Notes: generated by a model not told the origin, from the letters alone. DNA of 64,000 nucleotides from Pelecanus crispus (GCF_030463565.1 NC_134675.1:14963862-15027861); one strand, 5' to 3'. Counted from the first letter of the stretch, positions 10,751-24,495 are shown. A program made the numbers and translations.

Positions 10751-13700
10751 TTTGTAAAAGTTTGTATTTTTCAAATCAGCTGGGTCAAGACCACTTGTTA
10801 GTGCTGTCAGGTATGCAGAAGGTGCAGACCTGAATAAAAGGTTGCTACCCTCACAAGAAAGTGAGTGGAAACAATTTGTTTACCATTGGGAGATGGGAAG
10901 GGAAGATCACATGTCACAGTTTTCCTCTCATCTCCCATTTTGTTATTTTCTATTTGATTGTCAATGTTCAGTGCAAATAATCTTGCAAGCACCCAACAAT
11001 GCCACATAATCAGCCTTTTTATTTAGTGGCAATCAGTCATTGTCCAAGAAGAGGACAGCAGGCTTCCTGGTACCTACTAAGCAAAGCAAGGAAAGATGTG
11101 TTTGGGAATTAACAAGATGCCTTGAATAGTGCTCAGGCAGGTTTCTAAACATTTAGGAGTGCAGGACAGACCACTCGGGCAGATGGCCACGGTGCAGGTG
11201 TGCAATAACTGTACACTGCAGTGATGGTCAATTCAGTGCGCGTTGGCTGCTGTGGACGCACAGTAGCTCACGTTCCCTGTGTCAAACCCACAGTACCTGG
11301 CCCTGCTGGGGACTGTAGACTTGCTAGAACCAGCCGCAGAGAAATGGTTGAGGAGGCAAAAGGACAGAGCACTCATTGCATCTGGTACAGCTGGCGAGTG
11401 TTCCCGTGCTCCCATGAACCTGAGGCCATTCCCATGCACAGGGAGAACAGTGGTGAGCTGGTAGTGTCTGCACAGCCATGCTCCTCTGCCTCCGGACACA
11501 TGCGCAGAAGGAAGTGGTATCTGGCACAAGGTCCCTTTTCAAATAGGCATTGGCTTAAGATTTCTGTTGTCATCTTTGTTTAAGCTGAGGGAGCGATGTC
11601 AGAATTTGAGCAGTGGAGAGGAACAGATAGTGATAGGAAAAAATAAATGGGGAAAAACAGAAGCATTGGATAGAGGTGAGGGGGGAAAGAATATCCAGTT
11701 TCCATTTCTTTCAAAGGTCAGAGATATGTCCCCATCTGTCTTTTGTTGCTGAGCTATTTCTCCTTTTCTCACTGTTATTTTTTTCTCCATCTCTTCCCTG
11801 CTAGTAGCAGTGACAGCTTTGAAATAACTATAAAAATGCATATAATAATCAAATTCTTCTGTTTTGCTTGAACTATATGTTAAAGAAGAAAAGCCAGTTC
11901 TCCAGTTTCATTGCTAATAAGTAAACCCAGCAAAATTAGGTCTGGATTACTGATACATTATTACTTTCATAGACACATTAGCTTGGGACAAATAAAAAGA
12001 AAGATAATTTTAATTTTCTTAGTACTGTGACTTTTCTGGTTCTGAAGTCTTCATTTCAAAGCAAGAGAATTATTTTTAGGATGTATATATTCTAATCAAT
12101 TTGCCCTGTAATAGAGCTTTACAGGTTTTTTTTATCTTCTCTTTCAGTCAACTTCTCTATCTTTTACTGTATTAAAGTGATAATATTTAATTTTCAGTGT
12201 CCTTTAGGAGTACATAGCAAATTACAAACTGATGACATTTGATTATGTTGAACTAATGTATCCTTTTGGCTATATACAACCTCCCTTAAGTTACTAAAAT
12301 GTTTTAATTTCAGCTGACTGCTATATAAACCAGACTTAGTTAAAATCTGCAGATCTCAAATAGATTGTATAACTATCAGCAAAACTCAGTTAGAAACTTC
12401 TGAAATTCATTTAGCTTCCTGTTCATGAAAAGATCAAAATTTGGACTTCTTTCTGCAACAGAATTAATTGTTGTAGATAAATGAGCTCTGGGAAACATTT
12501 TACCAAATCTGATTTATAGTCTTACTTCTGTAAGTGTATTTGGTTTGATGTTTGTAGACAGATGTTTGGCACAGGTCTCCAGCAAATATACTTAATCTCA
12601 TTTTAAAAGAATGTGGAGTATTTTTTGCATTTGGAATGGCTGTCATATGGACAACATAGTCACAGCTAATCTCAAGAAAAGTCTCCAAACCACCATTAGT
12701 CTAGAATCCTTCTCCCAAGGTTTCCATCCACTATATACAAACATAAACAACACTTGAAGAATACATTAGTGCTGTGGTGGTGTTGTAATAAAAAGATACC
12801 TTGTTCTCTTGGCCTATCTAGAGGAATACTCTTCCATTTGTAATACTAAGTTTAGATTTATTTTTACAGGATTTACCAGCCTGTTTTATCCATAAAAATA
12901 ACCAAGGCCTTTGAAGACCAAAATGCAAGTTAGTAAGGGAGTCAAATATCTGTGAGAATGTGTAGCATAGCTCATTCACATGCAATGGAAAATTCAAATA
13001 TGTACAAAAGCAGTTATTGATTAACCTATCTCAATGTGGAAATAAGACCATAATTCAGTACTATTTTTTTTTGCCATTGTTTTCTCATGGATCACTCCAT
13101 TTCTTGTAAAGAACCTCTAAATAGACCCATTTGTATTCAGGGAAACCTCCAGTGCCTGAAGAAGCAAAGGGAATATATGTGTAGGTCTGGAACTAATGCC
13201 ATGGTTTTGCAGAAAAATTACATGCCTGTATTTGAAGTGTGCCGAGTGCCTCATCTTTGTGGCATGGTATTATTTCTGCTAGGAGATGAAACTCATTAAT
13301 ACACAATGCAAATATTCCAATTAATTGTACAGGCTTTTTAGGTAGCTCATAAACCATGTATTACTTGGCATTTTTCCACAACTGGACCATGATACTGCCA
13401 AACTTACATTACCAGTAGTTTTGTTGGTGATTTCAGGAGAACCAGAATTTGAATAATTATTCAAATGACTGTTGATTAAGTCAGTTGACAAATAAAAGGT
13501 GATTCCTGACCCAGCCATTGAAACATCTGCAGCTAGGACTTTTACAGCTCTGAGTCAGTGGCTGAACAGACCCTGAAAGTTATCCACAGGGCTCCTAAGA
13601 AACACAGTGGCTTTTGGTGAGGCTTACAGCCTGATCCTTACTCGACAGCCTCTTGCCCTGTGAGAAGTCTTGGCAAATGTGCCAGCTGATGGAGGTACAC

Positions 13701-15590
13701 TCTCCCTAGGGCAGACAGTTTCCTTCGCCACTTCAGCAATGGAGTCAGTACCCAGCACTGCACATACTTCTTGGCAGGCCAGATGTGCCCTTCATACTTC
13801 CTTGGGAATGGGACAGTGCAGTAACAATCTGAGTGTTTCCCTACTTGCCCTGTTATTTTAGATCAGTAACTGGGTTGGGTAGGATTCATCCAACTTAATA
13901 TCTACATTAATCATCCACATCAGAGTTAGCCCTTCTATAAACCCTAATCTATAGAAAGAATAGGTATTTCTGAGATGTAGTTAATCTCATCTTAAAGATG
14001 ATTCTAAAAAACAGGTAAGGTGAATTATGCCCTAAAAGACCCTATCCTTCTCCATTGGAGGCCAAGGGTCTATATTGTAGATATAACACTAGATGATGTG
14101 AATCCCAGCCGTGGTATCTTACTGACTACAGTTTTACTTTAAGGAAGACATTTGTTCTTAGGCATAGATTTACCTCTCCAAAAGTGCCACTTCACTGTCA
14201 ATGGAGAAAGCATTACTAAGCAAACTGCACATACATTTGAGATTGGCTCTTTAATTTGGACAAGCTGGGTTGCCATGTAGCCAAATGAATTAATATTGCT
14301 TTGTGATGCTATGTGGGGAAGCTGCTTAGATACCTTTGCGTAAAAGCTTTCAGATTTTTTCCAAATTGGAAAGGACTGCCAGCTGGAGGACAGAACATTA
14401 ACTTGCTATAATCATCATTATGGCCATTTGGTTAGAAAATACACAAAGCCAGCCTGCCTCAGTGAAATGAATACATATAGCCACACCTAGCACAACACTG
14501 GAGCCTTCCAGCAGAAATTACTTAAATCACTGAGATGTCAGTCCAGTGCAAGTTTCCCAGAAAGCTTAAGATTAAATTACACCAGACAAATGCACTGAGA
14601 AAGTAAACCTACATGACTTCTTTTATCATGTTTCAGGAAGGAAAAAAATCCTTCATGCTAAATCTATGTTGTTCCAAATTCCAAAACTAAATCCAAAGAT
14701 TTGACAGTTCATAAATATTAGAGCAATGTCTCCCTGAGCAACTATGTTATATGTAACTATATAGTTGGTCATACCCAATCCAACTAAATAAGTTATCACC
14801 TGAAATCTAACTTCCAGACACTATATGCTGTTCTGGGAGCTCTCTGGCATTGCTTGTAGTTCAGGAAGCATAGGTGTGCTAGAAACGCTCCTGTTGACCC
14901 ATACATCTTACTGCAAATTCTTGCAGTTGACTCAGGAGAACAGAGATTAACATGAGATGATCTAACAAGTTGTTAGTGGTTTCCCAGAAGGTAGGAACAG
15001 CAGGCAAAGGAGATAGAGGTACCTGCCCGGCAGGAGGGGAGAAATTTCAGCAGACACAGCGAGTACATGATGGTGTCTGGCTTCCATGATTTGTATTGCC
15101 TTCTACAGCTGCTCACCACAGATAACAGGCTCTAATAATGCTCAGTTGGAAGTAGTTCTTCTCCAGCTGATGCAGCAAAAGTCTGTTTTGAGCAGATGGG
15201 GCTCTACACCAGGCTATTCCCAGCCTGCATGTAAGCATGTCCAGTTTACCTAGTGATGGTGCGTCTGTGCACTATGGGGACAACTCTGAAAGACCTCCTG
15301 TTAGCGGAGAGGCAGAAAGCTGGCAGGAAGAGATTGCTTCTCTGCCTGTTGTGTATGGCCAAGAGTGATGAGGGCCCCTAATCCTTAACTGGCACTGCCA
15401 TGTGCCATGGTGGTGCGACCAGGTACCTGTGGACACCAGTGAAAGGGCTGTAATTGCCTGGTGTGTTCCAGTCATTGATCCTGGAATATGTGCAGTCCAG
15501 CTGTTCTTGATTAGTGAAGTATTTGGTTTACAAATCCTACTTTATATGCAGTTAACATTAACCCTTAACGCACAATCTCTCTGCTTTCAG
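10751..15590. other. ITGA2 intron, large
   Basis: About 4.8 kb with no recognisable gene or LTR. A possible exon-like piece at 12870-12928 has a good acceptor (TTTTTACAG) and an open phase-2 reading, but its length does not restore phase with the transmembrane exon, so it is not called. Confidence 0.55.
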
Positions 15591-15707
15591 ATCCCAGTTA
15601 CAATAATGAAGCTGGATGAGAAAGCTGAGATACCAGTTGGTGTTGTGATTGGCAGTATATTGGCTAGACTCCTCTTGCTGTTAGTATTGGTTACTGTTTT
15701 GTGGAAA
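15591..15707 (+). CDS. ITGA2: ITGA2 transmembrane exon
   Basis: The acceptor is CTGCTTTCAG and the donor GTAAGT. It reads IPVTIMKLDEKAEIPVGVV and then the membrane helix IGSILARLLLLLVLVTVLWK. Human ITGA2 has PDEKAEVPTGV and IGSIIAGILLLLALVAILWK. The glycine of the human helix (AGI) is an arginine here (ARL, codon AGA). A charged residue inside a transmembrane helix is unusual and fits relaxed constraint. Confidence 0.95.
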
Positions 15708-16480
15708 GTAAGTAGGTGTTTATATTCCTAAAAAGAAAAGCAGAAAGGGATAAATACATTTGGGCTATTTTCTTTGGAATCTCTCTTCTCTAGTGCTGAA
15801 CAAAACTGCACATGCAGTTTAGTGGTAAGAATAATACTGCACTGACATTATGCCCTTGATGGGACCATTTAGAAGTGCTTTAAAAATCAAAATTCTAAAA
15901 TGGATCCCCATAGAAATTGGCAACATGAAGATGATAAATGAGTTGCCAATGGTTCAAAACAGGGGCAGTGGCATTTTTTTTTCTTTTGACACTGCCCGCC
16001 TCCTTCCACAACTCCCCAGCTGGGCTCTGAACTTCCATGATATTCCCAGAGGGCAAAGCTGGGGAACAGAAGCAAGGAGATAGGATATACACTGAACAGA
16101 CAAAAAGAGAACAGAGAAGGGTGAGAGCAAAAAGTCATTTACCAAGGATACCTAGATTAAGCGGAGGGAAAAGTTTTTCTGTGTGCCATGGCATTGGTGC
16201 TTGAAGGGCTCCTTAGCACATTAAAGCAGCCTGGAGATGCCTGTATCTTGGCAGGGATACAACTGGCTACTCAGCACTGCTGTTCTGGCATTTAGTTGCA
16301 CCAGGCAGGAGTTTAAGGCCCAGCTCCTTTCATTTTACAGTTAGAAATTGCCTACAAATCAAACACCATATGTGTGTGCATGCACATGTGCATTTCTACC
16401 ATCATGCTATTTAGCTTAGCTGAGAAATGTAACTCTTGATGACTGACTGTGATGTGGTGTTATTTTAATACTTCTCACAG
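15708..16480. other. ITGA2 last intron
   Basis: Intron sequence. It contains a short GT/CA-rich run near 16370-16390. No other feature. Confidence 0.7.
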
Positions 16481-16570
16481 CTTGGCTTCTTCAAGAGACA
16501 GTATGAGAAAATGACACAGGATCTAGAAGATATTGATGAAATTACAGAACTCATAAAGGACAAAGACTGA
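16481..16570 (+). CDS. ITGA2: ITGA2 last coding exon, cytoplasmic tail
   Basis: The acceptor is CTTCTCACAG. The exon reads LGFFKRQYEKMTQDLEDIDE then ITELIKDKD and stops with TGA at 16568-16570. The GFFKR motif binds the beta-subunit tail and holds the integrin inactive. Human ITGA2 reads LGFFKRKYEKMTKNPDEIDE then TTELSS, which fixes the gene as alpha-2, not its neighbour alpha-1. The tail is three residues longer than human. Confidence 0.97.
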   Translation, partial: LGFFKRQYEKMTQDLEDIDEITELIKDKD

Positions 16571-17453
16571 AGATGATGAGTTATGTGGATAAAGAGAGGA
16601 GATCTGAGCCACCAACAGTAGTGATCCAGTCAGTTCTTCAGCTGGAGTGCCTTAAAGCTTAATAACTTTTAAACATTTCTAATGAAAGTGTCTTTTTTAT
16701 AGATGAAAATATTTTACAGATTCTACTCTATTATAAGAGTAACTGCAGGACAGTTTGTTTTTTTTCAAAAATGATTTATAGTGCCTTTTCTTATAAATTT
16801 TTGCCTTTCAAACAAACTTAGCCCTTAGAACTGGCAGGTCCGGAGTTTACAGTAAGATATTGTGCCAGCAACCCTTCTCCTGATCCACTGCAGAATGAAA
16901 CAATTTATTTCAGATTATTGTGGAACAGCATCAATTTGTAATTCAGTTGACAAGTACCATATGTGTAAAGGACATTTTCTATTAAGTTGATGATGAATGT
17001 GTGGTGAATGCTGCTTCCAGACTGGGAGAAGAAAACTCATTTTTTCATTCACTAGCTCCATCCTTATTGTTTTAGAGAAATGATTTGCACCAGCAAACCT
17101 TTGTAACCTTCTCTCTGAGAAGAAAATATGAATTCCATAACCACTTACAGCATGTTCTCTGCAACGTTATAACTGGTTTTCAAATTTCATCTTGAGAAGC
17201 ACTACCAATACTGTTACACTGAGCTTTATTTTGTATCTATGAAATGTTATGTTTTGGGGTGGGGTTTTTTTAACATTCTGAAAACAATCTAGATTCTAAT
17301 CTCAATTGTCAAACAAGATTGTTGCCATCAGCTGAGTTTGTGACCAAAACAATTATTTAAAAAGTAAAAAGAAATGTAGCAATTGCATAAATCTAAAGAA
17401 TAAGCTCCTGACTTGTAATTACGAACCCCGAGGGCAAATGTTCTGACAATAAA
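16571..17453 (+). other. ITGA2 3'UTR (probable)
   Basis: Untranslated AT-rich sequence after the stop. Candidate polyadenylation signals AATAAA lie at 17448-17453 and again at 17826-17831. Which is used cannot be told from sequence. Confidence 0.55.
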
Positions 17454-20400
17454 GATAAAAATTTGTCTGCCTCAATTCTTGTATAAACTTGTGAGGAAGA
17501 AAACAAACCCTACACCCGTACATGTGGGAAGCTCCTACATAACTAGGGTCATGTACTCCATGCCAGAGGGAGAATTTCACAACAGAGCAGATGGCAGCAT
17601 CTTTCATTTATGGTGCTGCCTGCAAGGAAATGTAGGCATTCAACCAGATTTCCTTCTTCCGCCTTAGGTGGGAGGTACAGTTCAATATCTGACATCCAAC
17701 TTCTTGGGGGATTTAACGGTTTACCAGTTAGGCAGCAATGATTCAATTCACTAGTCTTCACTGGGTTTTATTTTGTCCCAGACAACGGGATTTTCCTCCC
17801 AGCCTGGACATAATACTTTTCCCAAAATAAAGGGAAGGCATAGCAATGGTTTTGTATCTGAACTACTTCAAGTTGCTAGTTTTATTTTTCTTTTACAATT
17901 AATACTTAATAGGCTAATTCAGTTTTTGTAATGGGTGAGTTTATTGCACTTTTAAGTTAGCACAGCTGCAAATAATGCCAGAAATATGTATATTTTGTAT
18001 TATGCACAAGGGCTTTTTTGTTTGTTTGTTTTAGTTTTTAAAAACAGCATGTTACAGGTGAAATAATATTCTGAAATGTTGAGCTTCAGCATGTGCTTCT
18101 GTTTGTGCTTGCAGCAAGAGAAGTCAGGAATACCTTCAGCAAACTCAAGTTATATATGATTCTGGTCTTGAATCTAGCTGCTGACTTCTTGAAGTACTAG
18201 AATCAAATCCAAACTCAGAGTTAATTTCATATGAGCCTATGTGTAGATTTGGGTTGTACAAGAGAGTTTATAATCAAACTGACTTCTGAAAGCTAGCATG
18301 TAAGCTCTATGGGAGCATGGACTGTATCTCTGTGGTGCCTACCTGAGGGCCTAACAGCATTAAAACAAGAATACTGCTGAACATGGCATTTATTTTTAAA
18401 CAGCACCCTAAAGAGAAGAAATGCTACTGAAAAAGCACTATATAAAATGGGGCCAAATATGTCTTTGCTCCAGTAGCACACAGTGAAAACCCTAAGGGGA
18501 TGACTCTGCTAGGTATACAAAGAAGCTGCACTTAAAATCTTGTAGGTTATAGTTATGAGTAGAACACTACCAGTAAGCTATATTGTAGTATAAGTCAGTT
18601 CACATTAGTGCAAAATATCTATTTGAATAGCTCTGAGTGCAGCTATATTGGCGTTAAAACCTCACCACGGTCAGGCCTTCCTATAAACAAGAGGTTATCT
18701 TCATCAGCATGTAAAATTACACCATATTCTGCCACCCCCATGCCCTGCACTTTACACTATGTACAGAATTGGTTGGCAGTAGCATCTCCTGACACCAGCT
18801 CTGGCTATTATTCCCCACCACCCATTGCATTTGGTTTTCCAACATTTCAGCAGGAGCATGGTGGGGGAGGAAGAGGGGGAGGAACTTGGCTGTGAACAGG
18901 AAGACAGTCATGGCAGTAACTACCACCTGAAAACTAGCCACTTTCATGGAGCTTCCTCTTCCCCCCCCCCCCCTTCAACTCCTCCATATTTTAAGTGGTA
19001 CATAAAGTTTCAGGCTACCAACTTTAACACTTCTATAATACAGAATCAGATGACCCTAATCTTAAGGCACAAAACTCCATCTTTCACCAAGTCTCAGTGT
19101 TCTGCAGAATTGAAAGCCAGATTCCTTCTATCCTGATTTGTGTGTATTACCCTTTATATCCAAAACTGAGGTGCAACAAAAGTTTGCATATTAAAGACTA
19201 AAGAAAATGAAGGTATGAAAATGCATCTCAAAATCCATAGCTAATTGCCTCAACTTTTTATTCCCTTTAAAGGTAATAAAGTGTACATAATTTTCACAGC
19301 CTCAGAAAAGTTGAGTTCTATCTTTTAAGTCAACCTTTCTGCCCTCATTTATGATCAATTATTCATAGGCAATCACCAGCTTTGGTGTGCTAGCAGTTTT
19401 TAAAATGTATTTGCCTCTTTCTCTTAAAGCAGTAAAAATGGAGCGTTTAAAACAGAACTGCTATAAAGATACATCAGGATGCTAATTTTTGTAACACTTG
19501 ATAAGATCAAATTGCATGGTTTATTTGTTTTTAAAAAAATAGGCCTAAGGTATTAAAAAAAATGCTGATTTAGAGTCATCAGCCTATTCTTAACTCTCTT
19601 CAAGTACCTCCAAAGGACACTTAATGGAAGAGCTCAAGATTGAGTTTTCAGAGCTTTGGGGGGGTGGTTAGCACTGTCTGCTTTCATTACATTTCATTAA
19701 CAATTAGTTTTAGCAGTTTCCTCTTTCTAATTTTTTTGATGGAGCAAATGAATGCGTTAGTCTATAAAACTACAAATTCCTTGAACAGCTACGGGAAAAG
19801 TGAGCCAAGAGAAAAGCCAAAAAATCTAGTTTAAAGTTGAGCAATGTAAAAGCTTCATTCCTGAGTGCAACTGTAGCAGTTTCATGAGTGATAGCCAAAG
19901 CCAGCACCTGTATTTCCCAGCACAGCCAGCACCTGGGCAAGCCAGGCAGGCTGGGAGCCGCTCCACCCGCACAGCTGTCTTTCGGCTGCCATCTCCTGGG
20001 TAGGCTCCTTATAACACAAGCCCCCTGCCAGTTTATTTCATTACAATCTTCCATCAGTTACTGTTTTCATAGTATGCATCAGGCTGAGCTTCTTTTGAGA
20101 ATAGAACAAATGAAAGATTTTGAGCCAGAAAACTCTTAAGCAATGCTGATATATGGACGTTCTGCCAGACAAAGGGATCAGTGTATTCAAATATTGCCAG
20201 CCAAGACCAAGACATCTTTTCAGAAGGACAAATTCTCACTCTGAAGACATGCACTTCCCTCCCACAAACACCACTCATCTGGCAGATCTGTACGCAAGTC
20301 ATATGTTTACCCTCTGGTCTGCAGCATCTGTTCCTGGGAACATCTGTCTGTACCTGGAGCCACCACCTCTGCAGCACGCTGTGACACAGCTGGAAGAGCC

Positions 20401-23231
20401 ACAGAGGGGTGGGATTAACCTCCCAAGGTTAATAGCCAAGGCAGAGAAACAGCTGGACTCATCCCAGAAAGCTAGGACTGCACTGTATATTGATCTGCAG
20501 CTGCCTATCATCCCACTCATGGACCTCACCAGAACACAAGGTAGTCCTCATCCAGCAGTCTAGTCCTGTGTGTGTAGAAACCAGGACATGTGCAGCCACA
20601 TCGTTCCTTGACATGCAGTCAGACGCAGCTGGGATTCATCCCCTGTCCTGGAAATTTGGAAGCACTTCTAGACATAGCCTTAGGCAACTATCTTAGAACA
20701 GAGTAATTTGCCCTCTTAAGATAGTATCTCCCTAGCAGAGAGGGTAGCCCTACAGAGGGAGCCGGAACACGGAGCTTGGAGTATGGACTTAAATTTCAGT
20801 GAGATACATTTTACCTCTAATTATACACATCATCCCTCCTAGGGGCTTTTCCATTTTGCCAGCTGAGGAACCCAAAGTTACACAATACTGATACATCATT
20901 GTTCCAGAACAAAGCAGTACTTGCCTCATGCACAGCTAGGGACACAAAATGACATTTCATTGTTTTGACCATGGCAGCATACACACATTGTAACACTCAG
21001 CTGTGACTCAGTACATCATCTCTTCCATTCATTGTTCCTGGTCACTCTGGGGAAGTACACAATTATTCTTTCTCTTTTTTTTCCTGCACCCTCCTCCTTC
21101 CCAGCTGCATTGCTGATGGGGAAGGTGCACTTAAGGTTACCCTGGAGAAATCTTCCAAGAGACTGCAGCACTAGAGAGGCACTAGTGCAACGCAGTGAAT
21201 CCACAGGAATTGCCCTGATCATAGGGCACCAAGTACAATTTAACTGTTCTAAATACCACTAGTTTTCTGTATCAAAGCACAGCACCGGTATGCAAGCACT
21301 GAATAGGTTTTACTTCATTCATAAACCATCCACCACAAGGCAAATTAGGTGTTTATTTTTGTGAAATTAATACACTAATTAGTTGCATGGCAACAGCAAA
21401 CATGAACATGGGAAAATGAACAACAAAAATGTGAAACAGTTTGCATATTAGTTTTCTTTTTTTTTTTCTTCCCTCTAAAACCAAAAAGAATTATTTGACA
21501 GACGAAGTGATCTGTGCTCAGGATTCTGTACAATTCCTGGTAAAAATGACATTCAAATAGTAGAGGGCTTCTCTCCAACCTCCAAAGCAAAGGAAAATTC
21601 AACCTTGAACTTGCTCAGTTCTGCCTAGATAACAGGGCCCACATGGTTTGGAGGCTGCATATGTATATGCACACAAGGAGCAGCTGCTGTCCTGCAGAGC
21701 AGACTTGCTCACTTCTATTGAGGAAAGTACATCGGTAAGCTAATAAGCACAGTTTAACCATGCTTCTGCTTGAAGTTGTGTGTTTCACTGTGTTTTACTT
21801 AAGCCGGATACAGTAGCCATCACTAAGTATTAAAACTGATTGAGATCACTGGGAAGAAAAGATCATTGCCTAATTTTCTGGTTTTATTTTGTGCAGCTAG
21901 CAGCTGTTTGTAGATTTTTTTACTGCAGACAATGAAATGGTTTATACAGCTGAGGCTTAAGTGTTGTGTGATGTAATGATATATAAGCTTGAGCAAATCA
22001 TTTTACTTCTCTTTACCTCATTTCCCTTCCTTTATATCTATCTTGTCTACATTGATAATGAGCACTAGATAAAATTGCCTCTCAGCATGAGTAAAAGTGC
22101 CATACACAATGGGACTTTGAACTTTTAGCACCTAAACACTATCATAGCACAGAACAATAATATAAATAAAATTATCTTACTCAGATGAGCAGCCCACTGT
22201 TTCCAGTGGAAGCACAGGCGTACTATGTCAGTCTTTTTAACTAGGTTTCAAAACAGTAACAAGAGAGAAAATGTATTAAAATCATAAATGCAAATATAAA
22301 TACATATATAAACTGCAAAAAGTTCAATAGATGCACTTTCCTTTGGAAAAACTAATCCATTTTGATGACTTTGAATCCTAACCTGTCTAAAGTCAAACTA
22401 CTAAAACTAATTAAACTTATTCTTATAGTTGCCTTTTTTAATAATAGCTTTTTTTTCCTGCAGCACCATACAATTACACAGCCAAAAAAGCTCCTTCAAT
22501 ATTAATGATGTCTAGACATCATTAAGTAGTTACAGGTTTGCGTGTTATTGCTAATCCAAGTTTGTTGCTGGTAGAGTATTAGATCTAACTTTGAATCAAG
22601 GTCTGTCCCCATTTTTTTAATGTAACGGACTTGTAATATCAGCTGCACAGTAAAAATGTTTCTGTGAGACACAGCTACTGGAAAGTAACCACTAATAAAA
22701 AGTTAATAACTCTGGGGTATAGTTTATATTTTCTTCTCTGTCTGTACCAAAACGTTTAATCTACTTCAAGTAGCTTTCATGTTACAAGAATGTCAAAATA
22801 GCATAAAGCTTGCAAACTGGTTCTGCATTCATATAAAATTAAACTTAGGATTTTAAGATTTTAAAAAAAAAATCCAATTGTCCTGTTGTGACCTCCCACG
22901 CAGACAGTGAACACAGACTACCAATATAAAGGCATTAAAGCAGTATATATCACAGAGGACTAAATACCTTGCAACCAAGAATTTTAGGGAAGATTGTTTT
23001 AAAAACTGACTCCATATTAAAAAGCACAAAGATATGATTTCAAAGGAGAGTCAAGAACACTTAAAAACCCTACTTATTACTCATTCATTTCATTCAGTCC
23101 TAATTAAATTGTTCAGATTGAAATGTCTATTACAACTGCTTAAAAACATATAGATTCTCTGTAAAAACAACTCAAAGCTAAACCACTATGCTCATTAGGA
23201 ACAGTAACACTTTATTTTAAAAAGAGCATAG
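17454..23231. other. Intergenic interval between ITGA2 and MOCS2 3' ends
   Basis: About 5.8 kb between two convergent genes. It probably includes the MOCS2 3'UTR on the minus strand. Simple runs occur, such as a C tract near 18960-18973 and A/T tracts. A 136-codon open frame at 20153-20563 (+) resembles nothing I know and has no coding support. No transposon is recognised. Confidence 0.55.
23211..23216 (-). terminator. Candidate MOCS2 polyadenylation signal
   Basis: AATAAA on the minus strand, 15 bases past the MOCS2B stop. It is close to the stop, so a more distal site may be the real one. Confidence 0.3.
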
Positions 23232-23300
23232 TTATTTTTCTGAATTTGCCCAAAAGTATTCCTTGTTTTCTTTCCAAAAATATTCATCCTCATAAATCTC
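23232..23300 (-). CDS. MOCS2: MOCS2B last coding exon
   Basis: The acceptor is TTATATTTCCAG on the minus strand. It reads EIYEDEYFWKENKEYFWANS then EK and stops with TAA at 23232-23234. Human MOCS2B ends EIYEESSTWKGNKECFWASN then S. The exon starts in phase 0 and shows no lesion. Confidence 0.93.
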   Translation of the reverse strand, partial: EIYEDEYFWKENKEYFWANSEK

Positions 23301-24495
23301 CTGGAAATATAAACAAAGAATGGGAAATATTGTGGGAGTCTGCTACATACAGCCACAAGCCAGGCCAAACAACTCAACAGCCATCCTGCTGTTATTTACT
23401 GATCACAACAGGACTACGCAGCACTTAGCTGGCAAACAGAAAAGAGAACAGCATCCTTAGAACATACTGACTTATATATGGGCATATCCTGAACCCCATT
23501 AAATTTAGAAGGGCCCATCTATGCTGAAGTCACTTCAGGAGAGATCTAGAAGAAATGATGTAAAAGCTGTAGAGTACATAGCACTCATGTCTGAAACACT
23601 GCCCTTTTTACATGTTGCTATGTTAACCTACTGTACCATCATATTTAGGAATGAGAGTATTTAAGTGTATATAAAATGTCGATATTAAAAAAAAAAAACA
23701 ACAACAATACGCAAAATACAGTAAGTATTACATCTTCAGGACAGACTAGACTACCCAGCAGCAGTCCAGTCCTAAGCAGCAAATTCAGCAGGGCTCTGAG
23801 CCTGGACTATTCTTTCTGAGACCACAGAACTCGTCTCCTGAAAGAGGTATTAGAAAAGTGGAGCAATGCAGAGAACATCACTGTTACCACATGTCAAGTT
23901 TTGCCTGGAAGAGAAGGCAGAGGTAATGCTCATTACTTGCATGCAACACTGTTGTTATGCAATGAGACTCTTTCTAGACCCGGGCTGGTCTCTCCACACA
24001 TTGTTGTGTGCCCATACCAGCTTTGGGACCTCTGCACATCCCTTCATTGTGTGCTATTGCTTAATGCTTTGTGCTTTCTCAAGGCCACGGGGATGAGGGG
24101 AAAACAGAAAGACAAGAAATGCCACTTTTACTTGCAAACTGCAACGCTGTCCAAAGCAGAGCTGACTCAAGGCTCTTCCACAAGCCTGTGCAGAACTGAA
24201 TTTTTGCCACCCAAAAGAGGAGAGCTCAGGGCTCCTTCACTTTGACCCCAGGATGGAGTTAAGAGGAAAAGGAGCTGGATGGTACAGGCAAGGGAGGGCC
24301 TCCCAGGTGCCCTACCTGCCACAGATAGGCCTGGCTGCATTAGAGGAAACTCACTGGTGCTAGACACTGGCATCCCATCAGGAGCAACTGCTGCCCATAA
24401 TGCTTCAGCTCCTTCCCTTAAGAGCAGCAGCAGCCTCCAGCCTAGCCATCTAAGACTCTGGCACAGGCCTAGAAACAAAGTTGTCCCAAACATAC
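23301..24495. other. MOCS2 intron
   Basis: Intron. Short unrelated open frames only (for example 23901-24245 and 24167-24505). Confidence 0.65.

Larger units (their letters stand above)
555..17453 (+). pseudogene. ITGA2: Integrin alpha-2 gene, 3' part, broken by ERV insertion
   Basis: Integrin alpha-2 pairs with integrin beta-1 at the cell surface as a collagen and laminin receptor. Nine exons can be read here: 555-631, 722-805, 4129-4231, 5064-5138 plus 7765-7800, 8327-8431, 8755-8868, 9005-9093 (uncertain), 15591-15707 and 16481-16570. They follow the human protein in order from the calf region through the transmembrane helix to the GFFKR tail. Splice sites and phases agree up to 8868. The I-domain and propeller exons lie upstream of the window. 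Two defects stand out. An ERVL-like element sits inside the fourth exon and puts a stop at 5166-5168. Exon 9005-9093 also ends one base out of phase with the transmembrane exon. Identity is very secure. Loss of function is inferred, because the broken exon could be skipped in frame. The end is set at a candidate AATAAA, 17448-17453. Confidence 0.85.

Noticed and set aside
12870..12932. Possible extra ITGA2 exon after TTTTTACAG
   Set aside because: The reading is open and enters in the right phase, but neither donor (12928 or 12932) gives the length needed to join the transmembrane exon, and the residues match human ITGA2 poorly.
20153..20563. Open frame of 136 codons between ITGA2 and MOCS2
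   Set aside because: No recognisable domain and no exon signals. Probably chance in a slightly GC-richer stretch.
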